From Burkholderiales bacterium (GTDB taxonomy: Bacteria; Pseudomonadota; Gammaproteobacteria; Burkholderiales; Burkholderiaceae_C): a DNA stretch of 54,846 nucleotides. The stretch is from positions 1 through 54,846 of the forward strand of contig JAGWUS010000024.1 of assembly GCA_028868305.1 (NCBI GenBank), in the 5' to 3' direction. How positions within the stretch are numbered: position 1 is the stretch's first letter; each line of letters opens with the position of its first letter. Shown piece after piece: positions 1 to 9,568 of the stretch. The notes under the pieces are model-generated. The model made no database searches and had not been told where the DNA came from. It saw only the letters and a program-made list of their open reading frames with translations. The position numbers were made by a program, and so were the translations under genes.

Positions 1-1
1 C

Positions 2-637
2 AGCGGCAGCAAGCAGGCCGCCTGGCGCGTGGACCCGGCGCTGAGTGGCGCTGCAGGCGCAATGGGCGACATTGGCTCGCACGCCGAGAACCTGCTGAGC
101 ACGGTGACAGGGCTGAAGATCGAAGCGCTGTGTGCGGATCTGAGCACCATGGGCGCAGGCCGCATGCTGGACGATGACGGCAACCTGTTGCTGCGCCTGC
201 AAGGTGGCGCGCGCGGTGTACTGATCGCCTCACAAATTTGCACCGGCAGCGAGAACGACCTGCGCCTGCGCGTGAGTGGCACGGGGGGCAGCCTGGTCTG
301 GTGCCAGGAGAACCCCAACCAGTTGCTGCACGCGCCGCTGGAAGGCCCGACACGCACCATCACACGCGCCTCAGCCGGCATGTGCGAATCGGCCGTGCGC
401 GCCTCTCGCCTACCCTCGGGTCACCCCGAAGGGTTTATCGAGGCCTTTGCCAACGTCTACCTGGGCGTAGCGGCCGATATCCGCGCACGCCTGCAGGGCG
501 TGGCGGCCGACCCGCTGGCCGCGGACTACCCGCGCGCAGAAGACGGTGCACGCGGCGTGTATTTCATCGAGAAAGTGCTGGAATCCGCAGGCAGCACGCA
601 GAAGTGGACCCATCTGGTCAACACTCCAAACGCTTGA
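2..637 (+). CDS. Gfo/Idh/MocA-family oxidoreductase, C-terminal part (5' truncated by window edge)
   Basis: The open frame runs in from the left edge, so the N-terminal NAD(P)-binding Rossmann domain lies outside the window. What remains (about 211 residues) resembles the C-terminal alpha/beta domain of Gfo/Idh/MocA dehydrogenases. It has the [10 protein letters not shown] segment, in which a conserved Asp and His shape the substrate pocket, then a beta-sheet part that reads as a substrate/dimerisation domain. Such enzymes oxidise or reduce sugars, inositols or similar polyols with NAD(P). The substrate cannot be told from this fragment. The stop is followed by 88 bp before the next start on the same strand. 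The internal ATG at position 29 is only the first Met visible, not a believable start. Confidence 0.75.
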   Translation, partial: SGSKQAAWRVDPALSGAAGAMGDIGSHAENLLSTVTGLKIEALCADLSTMGAGRMLDDDGNLLLRLQGGARGVLIASQICTGSENDLRLRVSGTGGSLVWCQENPNQLLHAPLEGPTRTITRASAGMCESAVRASRLPSGHPEGFIEAFANVYLGVAADIRARLQGVAADPLAADYPRAEDGARGVYFIEKVLESAGSTQKWTHLVNTPNA

Positions 638-725
638 CCTGCGGCAAGGCCCGGGGGTCGGGCAAATCCAGTACAGTGGCAAGGCGTGCTTACGCTTTAT
701 TACCTGTCCACGGACCAGCCCCGCC

Positions 726-1838
726 ATGCAACCCATACAGCTATTTGATCCCGCTTCCAGCACTTACACCTATGTTCTATTTGATGAACAATCGCGTGAG
801 GCGCTCATCATTGACCCCGTAGACGACCAGTTGGAGCGCGACCTGGCGGTGCTGCGCCAGAACAGCCTGAGGTTGCTGTGGACCGTGGAGACACATGCCC
901 ATGCCGACCACATCACCAGCGCAGGCCTGCTGGCAGAACACACCGGCGCCAGGACAGCAGCGCCGCAGGGCTGCGGGATTCTCACCGCGGCGGTGCAACT
1001 GACCGACGGCGACACCCTGGCATTCGGTACCGAAAACATCAGGGCACTGGATACCCCTGGCCACACCGCCGGGAGCATGAGCTTCGTCTGGCACACCCAT
1101 GTATTCACGGGTGACACACTGCTGATCAACGGCTGTGGGCGCACCGATTTCCAGAGTGGCAGCTCCGAGGCCATGTACCACAGCCTGACGCAAATCCTGT
1201 TCAAGCTGCCCGACGAGACGACCGTCTGGCCCGGCCACGACTACCACGGACGGACCCACTCGACCATTGGCGCAGAGAAGTCTGGCAACGCGCGGGTGGC
1301 CGGAAAAACACTGGCCGAATTCAGCGCCATCATGGAAGCCCTGCACCTGCCCAAACCCCGGCGCATTGATGAAGCTGTGCCTGCCAACCTGACATCAGGG
1401 GTGCGCCACGATGCGGGGGGCGCGGGCTCCCAAACCCTGCGAGACGCTGCAGGCTACGCAGGGGATGTGTCGGCCGCACTTGCCTACGCCTGGTGGCAGG
1501 CCGGTGAGGCGGTACTGGTGGACGTACGCACTGATGCCGAACGCGAATGGGTCGGATTCATTCCAGGGGCTGTCGCTATCGCCTGGAAGCAGTGGCCGGG
1601 CATGGCCATGAACCCTGCATTTGATACCGCCATTCAGGCAGCGGTACCCGCCGGGGAAAAAGTCGTACTCCTGTGCCGCAGCGGCGTGCGATCCATCGCC
1701 GCCGCCAAACGCGCAACCGAACTCGGCCTGCAGGCTTACAACATTCTGGAAGGTTTTGAGGGCGATCCGGATGCACATGCCCACCGCGGCAACAAGGGTG
1801 GCTGGCGCATGCGCGGCCTGCCATGGCGCCAAGGGTAA
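726..1838 (+). CDS. MBL-fold hydrolase fused to rhodanese domain (persulfide dioxygenase-like)
   Basis: 370 aa from the ATG at 726; the longer frame upstream of it has no family character. Residues 1-225 form a metallo-beta-lactamase fold with a THAHADH metal motif (H57, H59, D61, H62), H113 in DTPGHTAGS, D130, and H171 in WPGHDY. This set is typical of the ETHE1/glyoxalase II-like group, which uses one iron to oxidise glutathione persulfide to sulfite. Residues 255-365 form a rhodanese domain with the active-site loop CRSGVRS (C317), which would carry sulfane sulfur as a persulfide. The fusion suggests sulfide or persulfide detoxification in the cytoplasm. coaX starts 6 bp downstream, so the two may share a transcript. 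Confidence 0.85.
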   Translation: MQPIQLFDPASSTYTYVLFDEQSREALIIDPVDDQLERDLAVLRQNSLRLLWTVETHAHADHITSAGLLAEHTGARTAAPQGCGILTAAVQLTDGDTLAFGTENIRALDTPGHTAGSMSFVWHTHVFTGDTLLINGCGRTDFQSGSSEAMYHSLTQILFKLPDETTVWPGHDYHGRTHSTIGAEKSGNARVAGKTLAEFSAIMEALHLPKPRRIDEAVPANLTSGVRHDAGGAGSQTLRDAAGYAGDVSAALAYAWWQAGEAVLVDVRTDAEREWVGFIPGAVAIAWKQWPGMAMNPAFDTAIQAAVPAGEKVVLLCRSGVRSIAAAKRATELGLQAYNILEGFEGDPDAHAHRGNKGGWRMRGLPWRQG

Positions 1839-1844
1839 TGCAGC

Positions 1845-2612
1845 ATGACCTTTCTTGCACTGGATATCGGCAACACGCGACTCAAATGGGCGCAGTACGA
1901 CAGCCCCAACCCCGACGCAACACTGTTACACCACGGCGCAGAGTTTCTGGAAAACATTGACCGCCTGGCGGAGGGGCCCTGGAGCAATATGCAGCCCCCC
2001 ACCAAGGTGTTGGGCTGCATTGTGGCCGGCGATGCCGTCAAGCGACGTGTACAGGACCAGATGGAACAATGGGATGTTGCCCCGCAATGGGTGGTTGCAT
2101 CTGACGCGGAGGCCGGTCTGCGCAATGGCTATGACCATCCGGCCCGGCTGGGAGCAGACCGTTGGGTCGCCATGATTGGTGCCTACCATCGCATGCTGGC
2201 CCAGGGTCCTGCGCGCCCTATGGTGGTGGTCATGGTGGGCACCGCGGTAACGGTGGAAGCGGTGGATACCTCGGGCAAGTTTCTGGGAGGCTTTATTCTG
2301 CCGGGCCACGGGATCATGCTGCGGGCACTGGAGTCTGGCACGGCCGGACTGCACGTGCCGACCGGTGAAGTCAAAGAGTTCCCCACCAACACCAGCGATG
2401 CGCTCACCAGCGGCGGCACCTACGCCATCGCCGGCGCAGTGGAGTGCATGGTGCAGCATGTGCGCGCGCACTGCAAGGCAGAACCCAAATGCATCATGAC
2501 CGGTGGTGCCGGATGGAAAATGGCACCCAGCATGACACGACCGTTCGAACTGGTCGATAACCTGATCTTTGATGGCCTGCTGCAAATGGCCAAGCATCGC
2601 TTTGCCACCTGA
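1845..2612 (+). CDS. coaX: Type III pantothenate kinase
   Basis: 255 aa, the normal length. It phosphorylates pantothenate with ATP, the first step of coenzyme A synthesis. The N-terminal [12 protein letters not shown] segment is the ASKHA-fold phosphate-1 loop with the catalytic Asp. GADRW (near residues 104-108) and [12 protein letters not shown] (near 129-140) match the type III signature, and a C-terminal TGGAG loop is present. Type III enzymes are not feedback-inhibited by CoA and need a monovalent cation. In Bordetella the homologue was called Baf, Bvg accessory factor. The gene lies 6 bp after the MBL-rhodanese gene. Confidence 0.93.
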   Translation: MTFLALDIGNTRLKWAQYDSPNPDATLLHHGAEFLENIDRLAEGPWSNMQPPTKVLGCIVAGDAVKRRVQDQMEQWDVAPQWVVASDAEAGLRNGYDHPARLGADRWVAMIGAYHRMLAQGPARPMVVVMVGTAVTVEAVDTSGKFLGGFILPGHGIMLRALESGTAGLHVPTGEVKEFPTNTSDALTSGGTYAIAGAVECMVQHVRAHCKAEPKCIMTGGAGWKMAPSMTRPFELVDNLIFDGLLQMAKHRFAT

Positions 2613-2711
2613 GACACATGCTTAAAGACCCAGCAACTGACCGCTCGTGTCATGCGAGGGATCGGCGATTGCCAGGTGCCCGCATGCGCTCGACCCTATC
2701 CACCCTGATCG

Positions 2712-3908
2712 TTATCCCGTCCCCCTTGCCAGCCAGGACTCCACCAGCCTGACCCAATAAGTCGCCCCCAGCGGAATCAGTGTGTCATTGAAATCGTAGC
2801 TCGGGTTGTGCAGCATGCAGGGGCCGCCACCATGGCCCGACTCCCGATGGGCACCATTGCCATTCGAAATAAAGCAGTAGCAACCCGGCTTCGCCATCAG
2901 CATGTAAGAAAAATCTTCGGCCCCCATGGTGGGTTCCTGTGGCCCCACATTGGCTTCACCCACGATGCCAGCCATCACCTTTCGCGCAAATTCCGCCTCG
3001 GGCGCCGAGTTGATCGTGGGCGGATAGTTGCGGTTGAACGCGAATTCACACTGTGCGCCATAGGCTGCCGCAGTGTGCGTTGCCACTTCGCGCATGCGGC
3101 GCTCAATCATGTCCAGCAGTTCCACCGTGAAAGTGCGCACCGTTCCGCGCAATTCGCAACTGTCGGGAATGACATTGGTAGCTTCACCCGCGTGGATCAT
3201 GGTGACCGAAATCACGCCAGCATCAATTGGCTTGGCATTGCGGCTGATGATGGTCTGGAAGGCCTGCACCATCTGGCAGGCCACCGGTACAGGATCCAAT
3301 GCGTTGTGCGGCATGGCGGCATGTCCGCCCTTACCACGGATGGTGATGGTGAATTCATTGCTCGATGCCATCACGGGGCCGGCACTCACTGCAAAATGCC
3401 CCACTTCGTCGCCTGGCCAGTTGTGCATGCCAAAGACCGCCTCCACCGGAAACTTCTCGAACAGGCCGTCCTGGATCATTTCCCGCGCGCCCCCTCCGCC
3501 TTCTTCGGCCGGCTGAAAGATCAGGTAGACGGTGCCATCGAAGTTGCGCTCGGTCGCCAGATACTGCGCAGCCGCAAGCAGCATGGCGGTGTGCCCATCG
3601 TGCCCGCAGGCATGCATCTTGCCCGGATACTGGCTGGCATGGCTGAAGGTGTTGAACTCCTGCATGGGAAGAGCATCCATATCGGCCCGCAATGCGATGG
3701 CACGCCGGGAACTGCCCGCCTTGACGACACCCACGACCCCCGTGGTCCCGAGCCCCCTGTGAATGGGAATACCCCACTCCGTCAGCTTGGCCGCCACCAC
3801 ATCCGAAGTCCGCACCTCGCTGAAACATAACTCAGGATGCGCATGCAGATCGCGCCGCAGGGCAGCGACATCTGGCGCATTGAAAACAATGGCTTCAATC
3901 AGGTTCAT
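2712..3908 (-). CDS. M20 family amidohydrolase (hippurate hydrolase / N-acyl amino acid amidohydrolase-like)
   Basis: 398 aa from the ATG at 3908; the frame stays open further upstream, but that part would overlap the divergent molybdoenzyme gene and has no family likeness. Motifs of the M20D subgroup are clear: RRDLHAHPEL (20-27), LRADMDALP (74-81), HACGHDGH (99-106), QPAEEGGGGA (catalytic E135/E136) and MGAEDFSYM near the C-terminus, which supply the two-metal site. The GKGGHAAMPH segment marks the dimerisation/lid domain. Such enzymes hydrolyse N-acyl or hippuryl amino acids or indole-amino acid conjugates; the substrate is not determined here. It diverges from the molybdoenzyme gene with only 37 bp between start codons. 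Confidence 0.9.
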   Translation of the reverse strand: MNLIEAIVFNAPDVAALRRDLHAHPELCFSEVRTSDVVAAKLTEWGIPIHRGLGTTGVVGVVKAGSSRRAIALRADMDALPMQEFNTFSHASQYPGKMHACGHDGHTAMLLAAAQYLATERNFDGTVYLIFQPAEEGGGGAREMIQDGLFEKFPVEAVFGMHNWPGDEVGHFAVSAGPVMASSNEFTITIRGKGGHAAMPHNALDPVPVACQMVQAFQTIISRNAKPIDAGVISVTMIHAGEATNVIPDSCELRGTVRTFTVELLDMIERRMREVATHTAAAYGAQCEFAFNRNYPPTINSAPEAEFARKVMAGIVGEANVGPQEPTMGAEDFSYMLMAKPGCYCFISNGNGAHRESGHGGGPCMLHNPSYDFNDTLIPLGATYWVRLVESWLARGTG

Positions 3909-3945
3909 CCGGTCATTATGGCGCTGCAGGTTTACCATTACCAGC

Positions 3946-6036
3946 ATGACAAATTCCCACGAAACTGGCGACGACGAAACCACTGAAGTACTCGGCGCCT
4001 GCCCGCATGATTGCCCGGATACCTGCTCCATGGTCACCACCGTGCGCAATGGCATTGCCATCAAGGTGCATGGCAATGCAAACCACCCTGCGACGCACGG
4101 CGCGCTGTGCACCAAAGTGTCACGCTACCCGGAGCGCACCTACCACCCCGAGCGCATCCTGCAGCCCCTGCGCCGTGTGGGGCCCAAGGGGTCGGGCCAG
4201 TTTGAAACGGTCAGCTGGGATGTTGCCCTGCAAGACATCGCCTCCCGCCTCAAAGCCATTGCAAGCCAGGGGCCGCGTGGGCCCGAACGCATACTGCCCT
4301 ACAGCTATGCCGGCACCATGGGCCAGGTGCAGGGCGAGAGCATGGCTGCGCGGTTTTTCAACAAATTGGGGGCCTCGCAACTGGACTACACCATTTGCGC
4401 CTCGGCAGGCGGTGAAGGCTTGACGCAGACGCTGGGGGGCAAGCTTGGGATGCGGGTGCAATTCTTTGCTGAATCCAAACTCATAGTGATCTGGGGCAGC
4501 AATTCGATTGGCAGCAACCTGCACTTCTGGCGCCATGTGCAAACCGCCAAGCGCAATGGCGCAAGGGTCATCTGCATTGATCCCCGGCGCACCGAAACTG
4601 CCGAAAAATGCCACGAACACATTGCACTGCTGCCCGGCACAGACGGCGCGCTGGCGCTGGCCATGATGCACGAACTGATCGTGCACGACTGGCTAGACCA
4701 CGATTACATCGACCGGTTTACCACCGGCTGGGAACAGCTGCGGCAAAGAGCGCTGGAATGGTCCCCGGAGCGTGCCGCCGCCATCTGCGGCGTATCGCCA
4801 GAGCAGATCTGTGCACTGGCCCGGGATTACGGAATGGCCGGCGTTCGTGGTGAGCCGGCAGCCATCCGGATGAACTATGGATTGCAACGGGTGCACGGCG
4901 GTGGCAACGCCGTGCGCGCGATTGCATGTCTGCCTGCACTCACGGGAGCCTGGCGCCACCGGGCGGGTGGGGTGTTGCTGTCAAGCTCGGGGACATTTTC
5001 TGTCGACAAGGCGGCATTGCAACGCCCGGACCTGCGCGCAGGAAAGACGGCGCGCACCATCAACATGGTCACCATCGGTGACGATTTGCTGCGCAAGTCC
5101 AGCGAGACTTTCGGCCCGGCCATTGAAGCGGTGCTTGTCTACAACAGCAACCCGGTGGCCGTGGCGCCCGAGTCGTCCAAAGTGGTAGCGGGGTTTGCAC
5201 GGGAAGACCTGTTCACCGTTGTTCTGGAGCACTTTTTGACCGATACGGCGGATTACGCCGACTATGTGCTGCCCGCGACCACCCAGCTTGAGCATTGGGA
5301 CATACATACCAGTTATGGCCACACAGACGTTCTGCTCAACCGCCCCTCCATCGCTCCCCTTGGACAAGCCCGGCCCAACACAGAGATCTTTCGGGGGCTG
5401 GCGCGGCATATGGATTTCACAGACTCCTGTTTCGCCGACGACGATCTCACCCTGTGCCAAAGCGCGTTTGGCAGTAACGTGGATTTTTCCGCCCTTCAGC
5501 GCGATGGCTTCGTTCCACTGCCGGTAGAAGATGCGCCATTTGCAAAGGGCGGTTTTCCGACACCGTCCGGTAAATGTGAGTTCTTCAGCGCACGCCTGGA
5601 GCAGCAGGGGCTGGACGGGTTGCCGGGTTATGTGCCCAACCACGAGGTGCCAAGGACGGGCACAAGCTACCCCCTGGCTTTTATTTCCCCCCCCGCACGC
5701 AACTTCCTGAACTCCACGTTTGTCAATGTAAAAAGCCTGCGCGACATCGAAGGCGCGCCGCTCCTGGAAATATCCGTTCAGGACGCGAGCGAGCGCGGCA
5801 TTGCATCCGGGGACGTGGTGCGAGTCTTCAACCCCCGCGGCAGCTATCGGTGCACTGCGCGGGTGAGCGACCGGGCACGCGCCGGCGTAGTCCATGGACT
5901 GGGTATCTGGTGGCGCAAGCTAGGTCTGGATGGACGCAATGTCAATGAGCTCACCAGCCAGAATCTTACCGACATGGGCCGTGGCCCCACCTTCTACGAT
6001 TGCGTGGTGCAAGTCGAAAAAAGCAGTAAGCCGTAA
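3946..6036 (+). CDS. Molybdopterin-dependent oxidoreductase (DMSO reductase superfamily, FdhF/BisC-like)
   Basis: 696 aa from the ATG at 3946, close to the Cys motif. Residues C19, C23, C27 and C55 give CX3CX3CX27C, the N-terminal [4Fe-4S] site of the superfamily. Next come the MGD-binding halves (ICASAGGEGLTQTLGG; VIWGSNSIGSNLHFWRH; ICIDPRRTETA; VYNSNPVAVAPES) and the C-terminal molydopterin_binding beta-barrel (SGDVVRVFNPRGSY). No Tat signal is visible, so it is probably cytoplasmic. The residue that would ligate Mo cannot be named safely; no selenocysteine UGA is seen. Many Burkholderiales carry such an orphan 'molybdopterin oxidoreductase family protein' of unknown substrate; formate dehydrogenase-like activity is only one possibility. 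Confidence 0.88.
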   Translation: MTNSHETGDDETTEVLGACPHDCPDTCSMVTTVRNGIAIKVHGNANHPATHGALCTKVSRYPERTYHPERILQPLRRVGPKGSGQFETVSWDVALQDIASRLKAIASQGPRGPERILPYSYAGTMGQVQGESMAARFFNKLGASQLDYTICASAGGEGLTQTLGGKLGMRVQFFAESKLIVIWGSNSIGSNLHFWRHVQTAKRNGARVICIDPRRTETAEKCHEHIALLPGTDGALALAMMHELIVHDWLDHDYIDRFTTGWEQLRQRALEWSPERAAAICGVSPEQICALARDYGMAGVRGEPAAIRMNYGLQRVHGGGNAVRAIACLPALTGAWRHRAGGVLLSSSGTFSVDKAALQRPDLRAGKTARTINMVTIGDDLLRKSSETFGPAIEAVLVYNSNPVAVAPESSKVVAGFAREDLFTVVLEHFLTDTADYADYVLPATTQLEHWDIHTSYGHTDVLLNRPSIAPLGQARPNTEIFRGLARHMDFTDSCFADDDLTLCQSAFGSNVDFSALQRDGFVPLPVEDAPFAKGGFPTPSGKCEFFSARLEQQGLDGLPGYVPNHEVPRTGTSYPLAFISPPARNFLNSTFVNVKSLRDIEGAPLLEISVQDASERGIASGDVVRVFNPRGSYRCTARVSDRARAGVVHGLGIWWRKLGLDGRNVNELTSQNLTDMGRGPTFYDCVVQVEKSSKP

Positions 6037-6053
6037 GGTTGCAGGTGCGCAGG

Positions 6054-6503
6054 CTAACGGCGCTTCCGTCCGAAGTTCAGTATGCGGGTGGCAATCATGG
6101 TTTCCGTCATGAAACAGGCCAACGCGAGCATGAAGCAGGCTACTCCACCCAGGAAGGTCGCTACCGAGAAGCGCTGCATCGGGAGTTCAATGGTTTCCCC
6201 CAGAAAGAGAATGACGATGGTGGCACCGATCAGAAAGGCGCACAGCGTCAGCAAGCCAATGCTCGTATTGGCCAACTTCCCGCGTGTACGCAAATCGCGC
6301 AACTCGGTCTGTGCAATGGACATGTCAGCGGTTGACAACTCGCCCTTGACACGCTCTTCCAGCACCCTGGCACGGTCAATGATACGGGCCAGGCGGTTGG
6401 CCACTGCACCAATCATTCCGGCGACAGCAGTAAGCAGAAATACGGGGGCAACCGCCAGCTGGATGCCATGCGATACGGTGTCGGAATCAAGTGGGAAGGC
6501 CAT
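6054..6503 (-). CDS. DUF2721 family membrane protein
   Basis: 149 aa. The opening IQLAVAPVFLLTAVAGMIGAVANRLARIIDRARVLEE is characteristic of DUF2721: one N-terminal membrane segment followed by a charged amphipathic stretch. Two more hydrophobic segments lie near residues 84-105 and 115-138, so three transmembrane helices are likely. The function of the family is unknown. It converges with the molybdoenzyme gene (17 bp between stops) and diverges from the glycine-zipper gene, so it is probably monocistronic. Confidence 0.8.
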   Translation of the reverse strand: MAFPLDSDTVSHGIQLAVAPVFLLTAVAGMIGAVANRLARIIDRARVLEERVKGELSTADMSIAQTELRDLRTRGKLANTSIGLLTLCAFLIGATIVILFLGETIELPMQRFSVATFLGGVACFMLALACFMTETMIATRILNFGRKRR

Positions 6504-6619
6504 GGTTTACTTTCGCGGAGCAGGGTGGCGCCAATTTCACCAGAAAACCCGGACACAAATGTAAAGTTCACCCGCTTTTTGCCCCCATGTCAGCCATTTC
6601 GGTGCCACGAACCGTTAGT

Positions 6620-6638
6620 GGCAGACAAGGTGTCTGCC
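6620..6638. promoter_or_regulatory. Perfect 7-bp inverted repeat in divergent intergenic region
   Basis: GGCAGAC and GTCTGCC are separated by 5 bases in the 179-bp gap between the DUF2721 and glycine-zipper start codons. It lies 45 bp before the glycine-zipper ATG and is not followed by a T-run, so it fits an operator or a 5' leader hairpin better than a terminator. Nothing else was recognised in this gap. Confidence 0.35.
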
Positions 6639-6682
6639 TACGGTGGTGACAACCCATTCATTTCCTTCTGGAACATGTGCCC

Positions 6683-7363
6683 ATGAATAAGCGATTCTTG
6701 CTGTTGCCCATGCTGTGTGTATGGGGGTTCGCCACGGCCCAGGATATGGGTCGGGTGATTTCTTCCACCCCTGTGATGCAACAGGTGGGCGTACCCCGCC
6801 AGGTCTGCACCACCGAACAGGTGGAAGTTCAGCCGCCCAAGTCGGGCGCTGGTGCCGCATTGGGGGCCATTGCGGGTGGCGCACTGGGAAGCGCCGCCGG
6901 ACACGGACCTGGCCGCGCTGCGGCAACGGTCATTGGCGCCATTGGCGGCGCAGTGGTGGGCGACCGCATTGAAGGCACTCCCGACACGCAAATACAGTCA
7001 GTGCAACGCTGCGGGATGCAAACTTTCTTTGAGAACCGTACGGTAGCCTACAACGTCGTTTATGAGTACGCTGGAAAGCAATATGCCGTCCAGATGCCCA
7101 ATGACCCCGGGGCCACGATCGCACTGCAGGTTGCCCCGGTTGGGGCCAACGCTCAGGGGACCATTTCTGGTCCCGCACCGCTTCATCAGTCACCCATCTA
7201 CATACAGCCGGCAACATCCGTCATTGTTACGCGCCAGTTTTACCCGTATTACTACCCGCAGCCCCTGTATGCGCCCATCGCGATCGACCTGGGATTTGGT
7301 TACCGTGACATACGCTGGGGCCGTGGTCATGGTTACCATCCACCACCGCCACACTGGCGCTAA
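6683..7363 (+). CDS. Glycine zipper 2TM-domain envelope protein
   Basis: 226 aa from the ATG at 6683 (an in-frame GTG two codons upstream is less likely). It begins with a signal peptide (MNKRFLLLPMLCVWGFATAQ). Residues 55-95 are rich in Gly/Ala with GxxxG spacing (ALGAIAGGALGSAAGHG, VIGAIGGAVVGDRIEG), the glycine zipper 2TM domain found in outer-membrane/periplasmic proteins related to SlyB and PcP. The C-terminal 70 residues are rich in Pro and Tyr and probably disordered, ending in PPPPHWR. A role in envelope integrity is plausible but not shown. Confidence 0.8.
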   Translation: MNKRFLLLPMLCVWGFATAQDMGRVISSTPVMQQVGVPRQVCTTEQVEVQPPKSGAGAALGAIAGGALGSAAGHGPGRAAATVIGAIGGAVVGDRIEGTPDTQIQSVQRCGMQTFFENRTVAYNVVYEYAGKQYAVQMPNDPGATIALQVAPVGANAQGTISGPAPLHQSPIYIQPATSVIVTRQFYPYYYPQPLYAPIAIDLGFGYRDIRWGRGHGYHPPPPHWR

Positions 7364-7380
7364 AGAACTTCAGTCCCTGC

Positions 7381-8964
7381 TCAGGCGGGCTGGGCCAGCG
7401 CACGCGAGCGGCTGGAGCCATCGCCCAGATGAAACACGCTGACCGTATGCAGCAGCGACTTGGCCTGCTGCTCCAGTGACTGCGCTGCCGCCGCAGCCTC
7501 TTCCACCAGAGCGGCGTTCTGCTGCGTTACCTGGTCCATCTGCCCCACGGCCTGGTTGACCTGTTCGATACCGGACGCCTGGTCCTGGCTTGCCACCGTG
7601 ACCTCACGCATGAGGTCGGCAACGCGACGCACGCCCACCACGATTTCGTCCATGGTGCTGCCCGCCTGCTCGACCAGCTTGCAACCTTCACTGACGTTGG
7701 TTACCGACGCGCCAATCAGGTCCTTGATTTCCTTCGCCGCTGCGGCCGACCGCCCCGCCAGGCTGCGTACCTCGCTGGCCACCACCGCAAAACCGCGCCC
7801 CTGTTCACCAGCACGCGCCGCCTCGACTGCTGCGTTGAGGGCAAGAATGTTGGTCTGAAAAGCAATGCCGTCGATCAGGCCGATGATGTCGGCAATCTTG
7901 CCCGACGACGCATTGATGGCCTCCATGGTATGCACCACCTGCGCCACAACCGTGCCACCGCGGACCGCCACTTCTGCGGCAGTGTCCGCCAACTGGTTGG
8001 CGTGGCGCCCGCTTTCAAAGGTCTGTTTAACGTGCTCTGCAAGTTCTTCCATGGAGGCAGCTGTCTGTTCCAGCGCGCTGGCCTGCTCCTCGGTGCGCGA
8101 AGACAGATCCAGGTTACCTGCGGCAATCTGGCTGGTGGCCGTTGCCATGCTGTCTGCGCCATTACGGACCTGATGAACGATGTTGACCAGACTGTCATTC
8201 ATGTCCTGCAGTGCGGCAATAAGTTCACCTGTTTCGTCCTTTGTGCGGGGCGTGACCTGTCCAGTAAGGTCACCCGACGCTACCGTTTTGGCCATGCGCA
8301 CCGCCTCATGGATGGGCCGGGTTATTGCCGTCGTCAGCCAGTATGAAAAAGCTCCCCCCACCACCAACCCAAGCCCCCCCAGAACTATCAGCAAGGTACG
8401 GGCACCCGCCGTTTTGCTTTTGAGTTCGGCACTGCTGTCAACCACAATCTTGCGTTGCAATTCGTTGAGTCCGTTGATCGGCGCCTGCAAGGCATCGAGG
8501 GCCGGCAGGGTTTCCGCATTCAACAGTGCAACGGCATCGTCCCGCTTGCCGTCTTCGACCAGCTTTCCGACCTTGCTGAAGGACACCACATAGGCAGCGC
8601 GTGCCGCCTTGAGCTTGCCCAGAAAGGCCTTACCTTCCGGCAGGTAAATCAGCTTGTCCAGGGTATCGAGAGCGGTGGAAATGGTTTTCTTGTTGACCTC
8701 GATTTCACTTTTGATGCGGGCAATCTGCTCAGGACTGGTGGCAATCACCAGCTCCATGGTGCGCCGTGCATTGGCCCGCGTGGTAGCGTTGATCACATTG
8801 GTCGCCTCGGCCTTGACCCAATCTTTCTCAATGATGCGGTCATTGATCTCGCCAATATCGCCAAATCGCACCACACTCACCACGACCATGATCAGCATCA
8901 TGGCGATGACCAAGCCAAACCCGGCACCCATACGGACACCTATTTTCAAATCCCCAAATCCCAT
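7381..8964 (-). CDS. Methyl-accepting chemotaxis protein (4HB sensor domain)
   Basis: 527 aa from the ATG at 8964; the longer frame adds 14 residues that overlap the hemerythrin stop region. Order: cytoplasmic start, TM1 (about 15-35), a periplasmic four-helix-bundle domain of about 150 residues, TM2 (about 190-210), a HAMP domain ([24 protein letters not shown]), then a long cytoplasmic coiled coil. The hairpin tip [36 protein letters not shown] region binds CheA/CheW. It ends without a CheR/CheB docking pentapeptide. It is the last gene of the co-directional anaerobic block, 10 bp after hemerythrin, so a role in energy, oxygen or nitrate/NO taxis is a reasonable guess. The ligand is unknown. 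Confidence 0.93.
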   Translation of the reverse strand: MGFGDLKIGVRMGAGFGLVIAMMLIMVVVSVVRFGDIGEINDRIIEKDWVKAEATNVINATTRANARRTMELVIATSPEQIARIKSEIEVNKKTISTALDTLDKLIYLPEGKAFLGKLKAARAAYVVSFSKVGKLVEDGKRDDAVALLNAETLPALDALQAPINGLNELQRKIVVDSSAELKSKTAGARTLLIVLGGLGLVVGGAFSYWLTTAITRPIHEAVRMAKTVASGDLTGQVTPRTKDETGELIAALQDMNDSLVNIVHQVRNGADSMATATSQIAAGNLDLSSRTEEQASALEQTAASMEELAEHVKQTFESGRHANQLADTAAEVAVRGGTVVAQVVHTMEAINASSGKIADIIGLIDGIAFQTNILALNAAVEAARAGEQGRGFAVVASEVRSLAGRSAAAAKEIKDLIGASVTNVSEGCKLVEQAGSTMDEIVVGVRRVADLMREVTVASQDQASGIEQVNQAVGQMDQVTQQNAALVEEAAAAAQSLEQQAKSLLHTVSVFHLGDGSSRSRALAQPA

Positions 8965-8974
8965 ACCTGTCTCC

Positions 8975-9559
8975 CTAGGCATTGCCAGGCGGGCGTATAT
9001 TCGCACCGCGTCTCATACCCATATCGGCACCCATGGCACCCTCCTGAACTGAATTCAGCAAATTTTTTGCGGCAGGATACACCACGTCCTCTTCCAGACG
9101 AATATGCGCGCCGTACATGGCCACGAATTTCTCGACGGCATCCCGCCGCAATGCAGCAAAAGGCTGCGGGGTCCCCTCCTGGCAAGAGACCAGGCTGGTC
9201 AACACGGTGCGCAATGCAGCCCATCGTGTCTCCATCTGGCGATGCTGCTCCATCAACTGCTGAACTGCGGACGCCAGAGCAGTGTCGCCACCCGCCAGCA
9301 CCGCCGGAAACACATGGATTTCTTCATCCTGGTGATGCAGGGGTGCCGCCACATCAAAGTAACGCATGACATCCGTGGCGGCCTGGCGGGCCTGCTGGTC
9401 ACATCCGTGTGTCTGCACATGCGCCTGCAGGCGCTCCAGAAGGCCCAGAGTACGCAGCACACGCTGGTGACAGGCTTCCAGCATCTCGAAGGGAGCCTCG
9501 AAGCCCGCTGCGGGCGAATCAAAGCCTGGAAAACCTCTATGCCCGGACGCCATTGCCAT
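8975..9559 (-). CDS. Hemerythrin HHE-domain protein
   Basis: 194 aa. Residues 25-160 form a four-helix hemerythrin-like bundle: [18 protein letters not shown], then [16 protein letters not shown] (HHxxEE-type iron ligands), [12 protein letters not shown], and a late [16 protein letters not shown] (HxxxEE). These give a di-iron site that in relatives binds O2 or NO or acts in iron-sulfur repair. The start could also be the second Met (9553). It lies 9 bp after the 134-aa gene and 10 bp before the chemoreceptor gene. Its place behind nitrate respiration genes suggests handling of NO or O2, but this is inference. Confidence 0.85.
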   Translation of the reverse strand: MAMASGHRGFPGFDSPAAGFEAPFEMLEACHQRVLRTLGLLERLQAHVQTHGCDQQARQAATDVMRYFDVAAPLHHQDEEIHVFPAVLAGGDTALASAVQQLMEQHRQMETRWAALRTVLTSLVSCQEGTPQPFAALRRDAVEKFVAMYGAHIRLEEDVVYPAAKNLLNSVQEGAMGADMGMRRGANIRPPGNA

Positions 9560-9568
9560 AACCGCCAG

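Noticed and set aside
238..822. Overlapping plus-strand frame of 194 codons
   Set aside because: It is Arg/Pro-rich in a shifted frame across the MocA gene and the gap, and has no family likeness.
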